Source: Shewanella mesophila
GTDB taxonomy: Bacteria; Pseudomonadota; Gammaproteobacteria; Enterobacterales; Shewanellaceae
Length of the DNA stretch: 64,000 nt
NCBI RefSeq assembly: GCF_019457515.1
Contig: NZ_CP080421.1
Span: 1,736,001 to 1,800,000 of the forward strand
Reading direction: 5' to 3'
The notes below the pieces were generated by a model, which saw only the letters and a program-made list of their open reading frames with translations, searched no databases and was not told the DNA's origin. Position numbers and translations under genes: made by a program. Positions 8,224 to 17,381 of this stretch are shown one piece after another (the first letter of the stretch is position 1; each line of letters starts with the position of its first letter).

Positions 8224-9150
8224 ATGACCACGATTGCAGATAAGCCTGATTATTCGCTTTTTTCCAATGCATTTGGTTATTTAAGACAACCACTGGATTT
8301 TAAACCTCTGGACAGCGATGCCGACGTTGTGGTTATTGGGTTACCGTTTGATATGGCAACGACGGGGCGTTCAGGTGGTCGTATGGGGCCGGGGGCTATA
8401 CGTCAAGCATCGGTTAATTTAGCTTGGGAAGACGTTCGCTGGCCATGGGATTTTAAATTAAGCGAGCATCTTAAAATTGTTGATGCGGGAGACTTGGTTT
8501 ATAACTGTGGTGATTCTGCGGATTTTACTCAAAGAGTAGAAGCGTTCGCGACCGCAGTTGTCGAATCGGGTAAGGCGATGTTGAGTTTGGGGGGCGATCA
8601 TTTTGTGACCTTGCCTTTGTTAAGGGCTCACTACAAGAAGCATGGTAAAATGGCTCTTTTACATTTTGATGCACATACTGATACTTATAGTCAGGGCAGT
8701 AAATACGATCATGGAACCATGTTCTTTCACGCGCCAAATGAAGGCATTATCGATGCTTCTCATTCAGTTCAAGTGGGTATTCGTACTGAGTATGATCAGC
8801 GCAATCATCTGTTTAAGGTGATCGATGCAGCAACGGCGAATGAATTGACAGCCGATGAGATTGTTAAACAAATTAAAGAGCGTGTTGGCGATATGCCACT
8901 CTATGTAACTTTTGATATCGACTGCCTAGATCCAGCCTATGCTCCAGGTACCGGCACGCCAGTATGTGGCGGCTTAACCAGCGACAAAGCGATGAAAATT
9001 GTTCGTGGTCTACGTGGTATGAATATCGTAGGTATGGATGTTGTGGAAGTTGCTCCTGCTTACGATAGCGCTGAAATCACGGCTTTAGCAGGTGCAACAC
9101 TTGGTTTAGAGATGCTTCATGTGTGGGCTTGTGCTCACAAAGGTGCTTAG
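8224..9150 (+). CDS. speB: Agmatinase
   Basis: The 308-residue ureohydrolase converts agmatine to putrescine and urea. All six Mn ligands of the family can be placed: H126 in GGDHF, D149/H151/D153 in HFDAHTD and D231/D233 in TFDIDCLDP. The positions agree with those of E. coli SpeB. The ATG follows the AdoMet decarboxylase stop by 12 bases, indicating co-transcription with the decarboxylases. Family neighbours such as arginase and formimidoylglutamase are less likely given the adjacent speA. Confidence 0.95.
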   Translation: MTTIADKPDYSLFSNAFGYLRQPLDFKPLDSDADVVVIGLPFDMATTGRSGGRMGPGAIRQASVNLAWEDVRWPWDFKLSEHLKIVDAGDLVYNCGDSADFTQRVEAFATAVVESGKAMLSLGGDHFVTLPLLRAHYKKHGKMALLHFDAHTDTYSQGSKYDHGTMFFHAPNEGIIDASHSVQVGIRTEYDQRNHLFKVIDAATANELTADEIVKQIKERVGDMPLYVTFDIDCLDPAYAPGTGTPVCGGLTSDKAMKIVRGLRGMNIVGMDVVEVAPAYDSAEITALAGATLGLEMLHVWACAHKGA

Positions 9151-9190
9151 TTGTAGGTGACTTCAATATCACCCGAGGGAAGGTTGATTG

Positions 9191-9832
9191 ATGGCAAAAT
9201 TAGATGATATCAGGCGCGAGTATACATTAGGAGGATTGCACCGTGAGGAGCTTCCTGACGATCCTATGGTGTTGTTTGAAAAATGGCTCGAAGAAATTCG
9301 TGACTCAGAAGTGCTCCCCGATCCTACAGCGATGTCGGTGGCGACGGTAGATGATGCAGGGCAACCATTTCAACGTATTGTATTGCTCAAGCGATTTGAT
9401 CAAAATGGCTTTGTGTTTTTTACTAACCTTGCTAGCCGCAAGGCGGAGAATATTGGTAACAATAGTAAGGTGAGCCTGCTATTTCCGTGGCATTCACTCG
9501 ACAGACAAGTTGCCGTGACTGGTGTTGCAGAGCCGCTATCTACCGCTGAAGTCTTAAAATACTTTATTACTCGTCCCAAAGATAGCCAGATCGCTGCTTG
9601 GGTATCTAAGCAATCGAGTAAAATATCCGCAAGGCAAGCGCTAGAAGGCAAATTTGCAGAGATGAAGGCAAAATTTAGCCAGGGAGAAGTTCCTCTGCCC
9701 AAATTTTGGGGAGGCTATCTAGTTCGGCCGACCAGTATTGAGTTTTGGCAGGGGGGCGAACATCGGTTACACGACCGATTTCTGTATAGCAAGACTGAAA
9801 CGGATTGGGATATTGCTCGCTTAGCGCCCTAA
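9191..9832 (+). CDS. pdxH: Pyridoxamine 5'-phosphate oxidase
   Basis: This FMN-dependent enzyme makes pyridoxal 5'-phosphate, the cofactor of speA just upstream. Family marks are [20 protein letters not shown] at the N-terminus, the FMN-binding [18 protein letters not shown] segment near 60-78, and the C-terminal [16 protein letters not shown] signature. The ATG at 9191 is preferred over a TTG one codon earlier because a GAGGGAAGG ribosome site (9174-9183) is spaced 7 bases from it. It lies 40 bases after speB in the same direction, with a good terminator following, and so may be the last gene of the spe operon. Confidence 0.95.
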   Translation: MAKLDDIRREYTLGGLHREELPDDPMVLFEKWLEEIRDSEVLPDPTAMSVATVDDAGQPFQRIVLLKRFDQNGFVFFTNLASRKAENIGNNSKVSLLFPWHSLDRQVAVTGVAEPLSTAEVLKYFITRPKDSQIAAWVSKQSSKISARQALEGKFAEMKAKFSQGEVPLPKFWGGYLVRPTSIEFWQGGEHRLHDRFLYSKTETDWDIARLAP

Positions 9833-9847
9833 TGGTTAACCAATAAT

Positions 9848-9876
9848 AAAAAACCACCTTCGCAGGTGGTTTTTTA
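9848..9876. terminator. Bidirectional rho-independent terminator after pdxH
   Basis: Arms aaccacct (9852-9859) and aggtggtt (9864-9871) around a tcgc loop, with As on the left and Ts on the right, so the hairpin works for pdxH and for the converging gene at 9912-10688. Confidence 0.88.
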
Positions 9877-9911
9877 TATCTATATGATCAAATCAATAAC
9901 ACTCAAATCTT

Positions 9912-10688
9912 CTACCATTTCTTCTTAGGCTGGAATAACACATCAATATCATCTTCTTCGTTTTTTTGCCTAGGAGCGTTTGGCACCGACAGTTTTTGTG
10001 CGCTCATAATTTCATCTAACAACACTTTTGCTTCATCAACTTTTCTGGTAATGAAAGGATCATTAGGTGTTAGCGCTTTAATGGTATGCAATGTGGCTAA
10101 TGCTTTTGTTACCATCTGTTTAGAAGAGCCATATTGTTTCATAAAACAGGCTGTACGAGCGCGAGATAACATAGATTCAACATTGATTCTAAGTTGCAAG
10201 CTGTCGACTCGTGCTTCTTCTTGGGCAAAAATGGTGGGGTCGATTTTACCTTTATTATGTTCTGCGCGTAAAATCGCTTTAAGTTTCTTAAGCACCTTAA
10301 CTAAGTTTAAGATCTGCTTATCTGTATCGGGTAATCGAAAATGTTCAACCGCTGGATTCTGTTTAGGGTTGCTATTTAACGCGTCAATTTGAGTGTTGAG
10401 ATCGTTCAAACGACGTCGATAATCCCCGGCTTGGCTACCCGCTAAATTTGCAGCTTGGCTTAGCGATTCCTGTACACGTCTGTATAGAATCAGAACAATA
10501 TGAGTGGAACATGGAAACATACCAGTACAAGACAATACATTTTCAGTTTCATCAATAATGGCGCGTTGCCTAGCTAATTCCGTTCTTCTCTCTGCTTCCG
10601 CGCGTTCTTTATGTTGTTGGATAACATTGATACCGATAACCAATAACAGTAATGCACCGATGAGGATCAGAACCAAAGTAAATATCAT
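9912..10688 (-). CDS. Hypothetical protein with one N-terminal membrane helix and coiled coil
   Basis: I do not recognise this 258-residue protein. Residues 1-22 are a strongly hydrophobic helix (FTLVLILIGALLLLVIGINV), followed by a charged, coiled-coil-prone segment (QQHKERAEAERRTELARQR). The middle is helical with few glycines, and residues ~155-225 (VESMLSRARTACFMKQYGSSKQMV..) look like a tetratricopeptide-type helical hairpin. The tail is acidic then basic (EEDDIDVLFQPKKKW). Topology suggests a short inner-membrane anchor with a cytoplasmic helical domain. It is monocistronic, converging on pdxH and diverging from cysB. Confidence 0.75.
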   Translation of the reverse strand: MIFTLVLILIGALLLLVIGINVIQQHKERAEAERRTELARQRAIIDETENVLSCTGMFPCSTHIVLILYRRVQESLSQAANLAGSQAGDYRRRLNDLNTQIDALNSNPKQNPAVEHFRLPDTDKQILNLVKVLKKLKAILRAEHNKGKIDPTIFAQEEARVDSLQLRINVESMLSRARTACFMKQYGSSKQMVTKALATLHTIKALTPNDPFITRKVDEAKVLLDEIMSAQKLSVPNAPRQKNEEDDIDVLFQPKKKW

Positions 10689-10913
10689 AGATCTACCATT
10701 TTTTATGCAATTCCATTAATGCTACTATAAATCAACACGCTAGCATAGTTATCTTAGTCTAGCTTTGCCGTTATGTCGTGTGATTAATTATAACTCTGTG
10801 CTATATTCCCGTTTGATTTAATTTTTCCCATGTACTATAACTAATTCATATACTAGGGTACCTAATTTTTGGGCTGTGATCACCCACAGAGCATATACCT
10901 TTTCAAAGGATAG

Positions 10914-11891
<978 letters not shown>

Positions 11892-11915
11892 AAATATGGG
11901 TATGGATTAGGTAAT

Positions 11916-11943
11916 AAAAAACTCGCCAAATGGCGAGTTTTTT
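11916..11943. terminator. Bidirectional terminator between cysB and sdaA
   Basis: Arms aaaactcgcca and tggcgagtttt with flanking A and T runs form a compact hairpin shared by the two converging genes. Confidence 0.9.
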
Positions 11944-11962
11944 AGTTAGAAACATTCAACAT

Positions 11963-13339
11963 TTAACATTCAACGATGTTAACCGCTAAGCCACCCTTGG
12001 CCGTTTCCTTATATTTACTGCGCATATCCTTACCAGTATCCATCATGGTTTTGATCACCTTATCCAGTGATACTTTATGGTTACCGTCACCGCGCATGGC
12101 GAGTCTAGACGCATTAATCGCTTTTACGGCGCCCATGGCATTGCGCTCGATGCAAGGAACTTGAACTAATCCACCGACAGGGTCACAGGTTAATCCTAAA
12201 TTATGTTCCATACCAATTTCTGCTGCGTTCTCGACATGTTCGATTGTGCCGCCCATAATTTCGGTCAATGCACCCGCAGCCATGGAGCAAGCAACACCCA
12301 CTTCACCCTGGCAACCCACTTCAGCGCCTGAAATCGAAGCATTCTTTTTGTATAAGATGCCAATCGCGGCGGCAGTTAGCAAATATTGACAACAGATATC
12401 GATATCAACTTCTTGAACGAAGGTATGGTAGTAGCAAAGCACGGCAGGAATAATACCGGCAGCGCCATTTGTCGGCGCTGTAACTACTCGATCGCCTGCC
12501 GCATTCTGTTCATTCACCGCTAGCGCAAAGAGGTCAACCCAGTCTAGTGCTGTGAGCGGGTCGACACAGGTTTTCCCTTCGGCTTTTAAACGGCGATAAA
12601 GGGCTGGAGCCCTGCGACGCAGTTTGAGACCGCCAGGTAAAATTCCCTCTTTTTGATATCCGCGCTCGATACAGGTCTTCATCGTTTGCCAGATATGCCA
12701 TAGACGTTGTTTTATCTCTTGTTCTTCGCCGATAGACAACTCGTTTGCCATCATGAGTGCTGAGATACTGAGTCCATTTTCAGCACACATGCTTAATAGT
12801 TCTGATGCGCTATTGAAGTCATATGGAGCCGATTGTATCGGCGATGCAGGAGAGGCATCTTGGGCTAAAATTTCATCTTCATCGAGAATAAAACCGCCAC
12901 CAACGGAATAGTAAGTGCGCTGGTATATACACTCATCTTCGGCATAGGCATATAGCGTCATCGCATTGGCGTGTGCAGGAAGACTCTTACGTCTATGGTA
13001 GGTGATGCCGTGTTCACGACTGAACTTAACTACTTTGTTATTTGGCATAATGAGTGTTTGACTATCACTCACCTGCTCAAGAACACTGTCTATGGAATCG
13101 GTATTGACGGTTTCTGGCTCTTCACCCATGAGGCCTAAAATGACAGCTTTACCAGTACCGTGCCCCTTTCCCGTTTGACCAAGTGAACCAAATAACTCAG
13201 ATCTGAGTTCATCAGTTGCCGCCAAATGACCATGTTTTTCTAGATCTTTTATAAAGATATTGCCCGCTTTCATTGGGCCCACGGTATGGGAGCTCGATGG
13301 CCCAATACCAATTTTAAACATGTCAAATACGCTAATCAT
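11963..13339 (-). CDS. sdaA: L-serine ammonia-lyase, iron-sulfur type
   Basis: The enzyme deaminates L-serine to pyruvate using a [4Fe-4S] cluster. Seen are the N-terminal [16 protein letters not shown] signature, the beta-domain and the cysteine-rich C-terminal half ([35 protein letters not shown]). A longer frame opens with TTG at 13378, but the ATG at 13339 (MISVFDMFK) has a better-spaced ribosome site (aggac) and gives 458 residues, the normal length. E. coli SdaA and SdaB are equally close relatives, so the A/B choice is nominal. Confidence 0.93.
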   Translation of the reverse strand: MISVFDMFKIGIGPSSSHTVGPMKAGNIFIKDLEKHGHLAATDELRSELFGSLGQTGKGHGTGKAVILGLMGEEPETVNTDSIDSVLEQVSDSQTLIMPNNKVVKFSREHGITYHRRKSLPAHANAMTLYAYAEDECIYQRTYYSVGGGFILDEDEILAQDASPASPIQSAPYDFNSASELLSMCAENGLSISALMMANELSIGEEQEIKQRLWHIWQTMKTCIERGYQKEGILPGGLKLRRRAPALYRRLKAEGKTCVDPLTALDWVDLFALAVNEQNAAGDRVVTAPTNGAAGIIPAVLCYYHTFVQEVDIDICCQYLLTAAAIGILYKKNASISGAEVGCQGEVGVACSMAAGALTEIMGGTIEHVENAAEIGMEHNLGLTCDPVGGLVQVPCIERNAMGAVKAINASRLAMRGDGNHKVSLDKVIKTMMDTGKDMRSKYKETAKGGLAVNIVEC

Positions 13340-13693
13340 TGAAAAGTCCTGCTTGTCTTCATTGTTATCATTATTCAATCTCAGTGATTTTAGGCCAATT
13401 ATGCCTTTTTTGCTGACCGTATAATGCTGAGCCTTGTGCTACTCTTGCCAGCAAATTAAGATTGAGTGCGGGTGAGTATCCCATACTTTAGTACTAACTT
13501 TCGCATTAGTTATTCTTAAGTGTAGACTTCGCATTAGACATATTAGTGCATCGTGAATTTATGTTAGTTAGATGGAATGGCGATATCCATTATTGTTGAT
13601 TTAATACAATTGCTTATAGAATTTCTTTCTTTGGGTTTGTTTATTTTATTTAGTAAGAACAGTATTTATTTATCAGTTATTTTAGGGGGAAGT
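13340..13693. other. 354 bp divergent intergenic region sdaA / nagZ
   Basis: No gene is visible. The stretch 13577-13693 is an open frame upstream of nagZ, but it is AT-rich, predicts a purely hydrophobic tail that NagZ does not have, and is treated as leader. A 10-base direct repeat (ttcgcattag) occurs near 13500 and 13530; its meaning is unknown. Promoters for both genes should lie here but none is clear enough to place. Confidence 0.4.
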
Positions 13694-14707
13694 GTGGGCT
13701 ATTTGATGATGGATTTGTTATCAACTCAGGTTTCTGAGTTAGAGAGAGAACAACTACAACACCCCATGGTTGGCGGTATTATTTTGTTTAGCCGCAACTA
13801 TCAAGATCGGAATCAACTCTGTGAACTTATCAGCGTGGTTCGTGACATCCGGCCCGACTTACTTATCGCTGTCGACCATGAAGGAGGCAGAGTGCAGCGC
13901 TTTGTTGAAGGCTTCAGTAAGATCCCTGCGATGGGAGATATTTTACCCATGGCCAGTAACGATATGGCGATTGCGCAACAGTGGGCAGAGGAACTTGGTT
14001 TTTTGATGGCGATAGAGCTATTGAGTTGCGATATCGATTTGAGTTTTGCCCCAGTGTTAGATCTAAATGGCATTAGTGAAGTGATCGGTAAACGGGCTTT
14101 TAGCGATAAGCCTAATGAGGTGATCTCCTTAGCCACATCTTTTATTAAGGGAATGAATAGCGCAGGCATGGCCGCGGTTGGGAAACATTTTCCAGGGCAC
14201 GGCAGTGTCGCCGCTGATTCACATATCGCAAAACCGGTTGATTCAAGAAGTGAGCAGCAGATCCGAGCATTAGATATGGTGCCATTTAAATCGCTGATGG
14301 CAGAGCATATGCTGCAAGGCGTTATGCCTGCTCATGTTATTTTCGATCGTGTCGATCCCAATCCTGCTGGCTTTTCCTCATATTGGTTAAAAGAGGTGCT
14401 TCGTGGTGAGTTAAATTTTAATGGGGTGATATTTTCCGATGATCTAGGGATGAAAGGTGCTGGTGTTGTTGGTGGATATAAGGAAAGAGCCCAAGCGGCG
14501 CTGAATGCCGGATGCGATATGATATTAGTATGTAATGATAGCCAAGGTGTCGCTGAGCTTTTAAATGAGTTTGAGTGGCCTTTATGCAAGCCTCATGTTG
14601 CTGCAGGCTTGTTACGTGCAAATGCCGAGCAAGTAGAGAATGCACTTCAAAATGAAACTCGTTGGTTAGCCGCTAAAGCGCTAGCAGAGCGGCTTGTATT
14701 GAACTAA
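13694..14707 (+). CDS. nagZ: Beta-N-acetylhexosaminidase NagZ
   Basis: This family 3 glycosidase removes GlcNAc from 1,6-anhydro-muropeptides in cytoplasmic peptidoglycan recycling. Seen are VGGIILFSRNYQDRNQL near the N-terminus, DHEGGRVQRF, the loop KHFPGHGSVAADSH that carries the catalytic His/Asp pair, and FSDDLGMKG holding the nucleophile Asp. The GTG at 13694, directly after a TAGGGGGA stretch, gives GYLMMDLLST at the N-terminus as in other NagZ proteins and ~337 residues. The open frame could extend to 13577 but would add 39 hydrophobic residues unlike the family. The gene sits 75 bases upstream of ycfP, matching the nagZ-ycfP order of enterobacteria. Confidence 0.93.
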   Translation: MGYLMMDLLSTQVSELEREQLQHPMVGGIILFSRNYQDRNQLCELISVVRDIRPDLLIAVDHEGGRVQRFVEGFSKIPAMGDILPMASNDMAIAQQWAEELGFLMAIELLSCDIDLSFAPVLDLNGISEVIGKRAFSDKPNEVISLATSFIKGMNSAGMAAVGKHFPGHGSVAADSHIAKPVDSRSEQQIRALDMVPFKSLMAEHMLQGVMPAHVIFDRVDPNPAGFSSYWLKEVLRGELNFNGVIFSDDLGMKGAGVVGGYKERAQAALNAGCDMILVCNDSQGVAELLNEFEWPLCKPHVAAGLLRANAEQVENALQNETRWLAAKALAERLVLN

Positions 14708-14782
14708 GTTTGATGTAGCGCAAAATACAGATGAGCTCAGTTAGCTAAAGTTAATATTCAATGTTTATCAATAGGTGACAGG

Positions 14783-15322
14783 ATGATCCTCTATTTTCAT
14801 GGCTTCGATGCTACTAGTCCAGGTAACCACGAGAAGATGCGACAACTACAGTTTGTCGATAACGATGTTCGTTTAGTGAGTTACAGTACATTACATCCTA
14901 AGAATGATATGCAATATCTACTCAATGAAGTCAGTAGACAACTGAAGGAGTGTGACGATCCTGCACCGTTGGCGATAGGCGTGGGATTGGGCGCTTATTG
15001 GGCCGAAAGGGTGGGCTTCTTAAACCAACTTAAAACCATTTTAGTTAATCCAAATCTTCACCCTGAAGTGACTATGATTGATAAAATCGACCGCCCTGAA
15101 GAGTATGCCGATATCGCCAATAAATGTGTGAGTCAATTTAGGCATAAGAATAGTGGCAATTGCCTATGTATTTTGTCTCGCCACGATGAGGTGAATGACA
15201 ACAAGGCGGTAATGGAGGAGTTAAGCCCATTTTATAAGATCATTTGGGATGAAGAACAAACTCATAAATTTGCGTCATTAGCAGCACACCTTGCAGAAAT
15301 TAAAGAATTTAAGGTTGTATAG
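14783..15322 (+). CDS. ycfP: YcfP family protein (UPF0227), alpha/beta-hydrolase-like
   Basis: The 179-residue protein starts [18 protein letters not shown], the typical YcfP opening, and has an alpha/beta-hydrolase-like core. The position of the nucleophile elbow reads GVGLGAYWA, lacking the usual serine, as seems usual in this family, so catalytic activity is doubtful. ycfP lies next to nagZ in enterobacteria as here, hinting at a shared cell-wall recycling context, though no function is established. Confidence 0.88.
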   Translation: MILYFHGFDATSPGNHEKMRQLQFVDNDVRLVSYSTLHPKNDMQYLLNEVSRQLKECDDPAPLAIGVGLGAYWAERVGFLNQLKTILVNPNLHPEVTMIDKIDRPEEYADIANKCVSQFRHKNSGNCLCILSRHDEVNDNKAVMEELSPFYKIIWDEEQTHKFASLAAHLAEIKEFKVV

Positions 15323-15361
15323 TTAATCAGTTTATGGGGCTGAATTTATCGATGCTATTGG

Positions 15362-15403
15362 CATAAACCTGACCGTGATGACAGGTACACGGTCTGGTTT
15401 ATG
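15362..15403. repeat. Long imperfect hairpin downstream of ycfP
   Basis: Arms of 16 bases (15362-15377 and 15388-15403) pair with one mismatch around a 10-base loop. No T tract follows on either strand, so it is unlikely to be a simple terminator; it may be a 3'-end stabiliser or part of a structured RNA. Confidence 0.65.
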
Positions 15404-15552
15404 GTCAATGCAGAAAGTAAAAATCTTTTGACTCTTAAATTCTCTAGCTCTTTTATGGTGTTTTAGCTGTTTAAAGGCGATTTGGTAAGGCGGAGCCAGT
15501 AAGATTTAATATTATCCACTTATTATCTTAGTCATTTATCTTCAATGCTTGA

Positions 15553-15580
15553 GCATCCAGCATCCAGCATCCAGCATCCT
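15553..15580. repeat. Heptanucleotide tandem repeat, 4 copies
   Basis: The unit gcatcca is repeated three times and followed by gcatcct. Such simple repeats change copy number by slippage; here it lies outside genes. Confidence 0.9.
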
Positions 15581-15624
15581 GTATCGAACATATCGCTTGT
15601 GGTTCAGTTTTTGATGATTGTGCA

Positions 15625-15656
15625 TGTAGAGCTGTAGAGCTGTAGAGCTGTAGAGC
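15625..15656. repeat. Octanucleotide tandem repeat, 4 perfect copies
   Basis: The unit tgtagagc occurs four times without mismatch, 44 bases after the heptanucleotide repeat. It is not in a recognised gene or promoter. Confidence 0.92.
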
Positions 15657-15801
15657 GGATAGGGAAGGAGTGGACCAACGGAATTTCGATTTTTTTATGT
15701 GGCGAGTGTAGCATCGTCCTGCCATTTTGTGATACAAACTGATACAGATTGCTACATAATGATCTATCTGATCGTTTCCAATTTGCGTATGTCGCCCGAT
15801 G

Positions 15802-15835
15802 CAGCTAACCACTTTATTAGTTAGCTGTTTTTTTT
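15802..15835 (+). terminator. Rho-independent terminator without an assigned gene
   Basis: Arms cagctaac (15802-15809) and gttagctg (15820-15827) enclose a 10-base loop and run straight into nine Ts (15827-15835). The orientation serves a plus-strand transcript, yet the nearest plus-strand gene ends at 15322. Confidence 0.8.
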
Positions 15836-15905
15836 GTCTAAATTTTGCCCATATTGAAACTTTAGGTTATCTTCAAAGGGTCAACTTGGCAGATAAGAGG
15901 CGCAA

Positions 15906-16175
15906 ATGAAGCGTGTATTACTCACTATTTCAGGTAAAGTTCAGGGTGTCTGTTTTCGGCGTTATAGTCAGCAAAAGGCGCTGGAGTTAGGCCTTACTGG
16001 TTATGCTAAGAATTTAGACAATGGTAAGGTGTCTATTTTACTTCAAGGGGGCAGCGCTGCCGTCGATCGATTTATCGCTTGGTGCGATGAAGGGGCTCCT
16101 CAATCTAGGGTTGATGATGTATTGGTCGAAGAAGATGAGGCTGATGATATCTATCTCGATTTTTCAATATGTTAA
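15906..16175 (+). CDS. acyP: Acylphosphatase
   Basis: The 89-residue protein hydrolyses acyl phosphates. The family signature GKVQGVCFRRYS covers residues 10-21 with the phosphate-binding R18, and the second catalytic residue N36 lies in GYAKNLDNGKV. It is a single-domain protein of normal length with an aagagg ribosome site before the ATG, and stands alone between a terminator on the left and the converging csiV gene. Confidence 0.94.
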   Translation: MKRVLLTISGKVQGVCFRRYSQQKALELGLTGYAKNLDNGKVSILLQGGSAAVDRFIAWCDEGAPQSRVDDVLVEEDEADDIYLDFSIC

Positions 16176-16370
16176 GGCTAAGTGTTTAATCATTTAGAAT
16201 GAATACAATCTTATTGCGTCAGATTCATTATTGGTCGTTTACGGCTAATGGTCCTTATATTCGATCTCTTAAGGAATGTTTATCACTAGATGTTCCGATA
16301 GGGCGCCAGAGGTATGCAGCCTTTATTGCTAACGATACTTCATAGCGCTACTCGTAGCATCAATTAGGGA

Positions 16371-17381
16371 TTAATAAACATTATCGCTAATAGTTTTGGG
16401 CTCAAGTGTTGATTTACCAGCGACTTGATTGGGATGTTCTAGTATGACTCCTAGCTGGTTTAGGCTACTCTGATCGATTTCATTGGGTTGCATCATTTTT
16501 CTTATTTGCAACAGCATCCCCATATTGGGGTGATCGAAATAATGAATTTCATCACTGATGACGCGTTTATTTTGTGCCATCCAGATATTGAACAGGTAAG
16601 GCACTGGTGTCGATGAAGCTGAGTCGTCGGTATAAAGATCGATCTTAAGCGGTATCTTGGTCCCTTCTTCGTGCAATGTGAGCGCGGTTTCAACATGTAA
16701 ATAGTGATTGAGGTAGATGTTTATTGCGCCTTCTAACTGCCAAATAGGTGCTTTAGTCTCTGAATTACCCAGCCCGTAATCGAAATTAAATTGCGGGATA
16801 TCTGACGCAGCCACTTGGTGGCCAATTAAGTAACCATCTTTCCCATAGCGCTCGGAAAAATCGTCACCTGCAAACAATCGAATGGGTGTCGCTCTATGTC
16901 TTGGTTGCATAGATTGTTGCCAAGTCATATGTAGCAAGCTCTTATGGCCAGGTTCTCGGTTTAAGGTGGCGATCATATCGTTAAACTGTGCCTGAGATGG
17001 GGCGAGTAGCACTGTAGACTGCCCCTCTTTGGCATATTGTGGTGTCGCCGCACCGATAGATGCTGGAATTGAACTTGGGTGACTTACCAGGGCTGAACTC
17101 AACTGTTGATTGCATCTTTCAGCATCTTCTATCCATTGCTGGGCTGTGCACCCTTCGAGCCCTACGCTTGCGCCTGTGATATCGGTACTAAATAGCGGTG
17201 ATATCATATCTATCGGCTGACGCTTATTCATATTGGCTGGGTTATTGGTCATCTCTTCGAATGCATTCCCTTGACGTTCAAAGATGTAGATCTCAACTTC
17301 AAACCAACGCTCGGCATCTGCCAAGGCATAGTTAGAGATTGAAAATAAGCTGGCGGCCAATGCTAGACTCTGTTTAAGCAC
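16371..17381 (-). CDS. csiV: CsiV-like periplasmic protein
   Basis: The protein has an N-terminal signal peptide (LKQSLALAASLFSISNYALA) and then the segment RWFEVEIYIFERQG, typical of the CsiV/DUF2803-type family that binds peptidoglycan and supports LpoA-dependent cell-wall synthesis in Vibrio. The call rests mainly on that segment, the export signal and the position directly after mfd. The start is taken as GTG at 17381, with GGAG seven bases upstream, overlapping the mfd stop by 8 bases and implying translational coupling; a TTG at 17393 is the alternative. The C-terminal half has the beta-rich pattern (LEGAINIYLNHYLHVETALTL) seen in outer-membrane-associated proteins. Confidence 0.68.
   Translation of the reverse strand: MLKQSLALAASLFSISNYALADAERWFEVEIYIFERQGNAFEEMTNNPANMNKRQPIDMISPLFSTDITGASVGLEGCTAQQWIEDAERCNQQLSSALVSHPSSIPASIGAATPQYAKEGQSTVLLAPSQAQFNDMIATLNREPGHKSLLHMTWQQSMQPRHRATPIRLFAGDDFSERYGKDGYLIGHQVAASDIPQFNFDYGLGNSETKAPIWQLEGAINIYLNHYLHVETALTLHEEGTKIPLKIDLYTDDSASSTPVPYLFNIWMAQNKRVISDEIHYFDHPNMGMLLQIRKMMQPNEIDQSSLNQLGVILEHPNQVAGKSTLEPKTISDNVY

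Larger units (their letters stand above)
15323..15905 (+). other. 583 bp gene-free region with hairpins, two short tandem repeats and an orphan terminator
   Basis: No convincing coding sequence lies between ycfP and acyP. The region contains, in order, a 16-bp near-perfect hairpin (15362-15403), a 7-bp tandem repeat (15553-15580), an 8-bp tandem repeat (15625-15656) and a strong plus-strand terminator (15802-15835) that has no gene upstream of it within ~480 bases. A non-coding transcript ending at that terminator would explain the layout; a long ycfP 3' untranslated region is the alternative. Confidence 0.5.

Noticed and set aside
13577..13693. N-terminal hydrophobic extension of NagZ
   Set aside because: The frame is open upstream, but NagZ is cytoplasmic, the GTG at 13694 restores the family N-terminus and a G-rich ribosome site precedes it.
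15528..15812. Minus-strand 94-codon open frame in the ycfP-acyP gap
   Set aside because: Its C-terminal part only translates the heptanucleotide repeat, giving a low-complexity sequence; no ribosome site and no homologue pattern.
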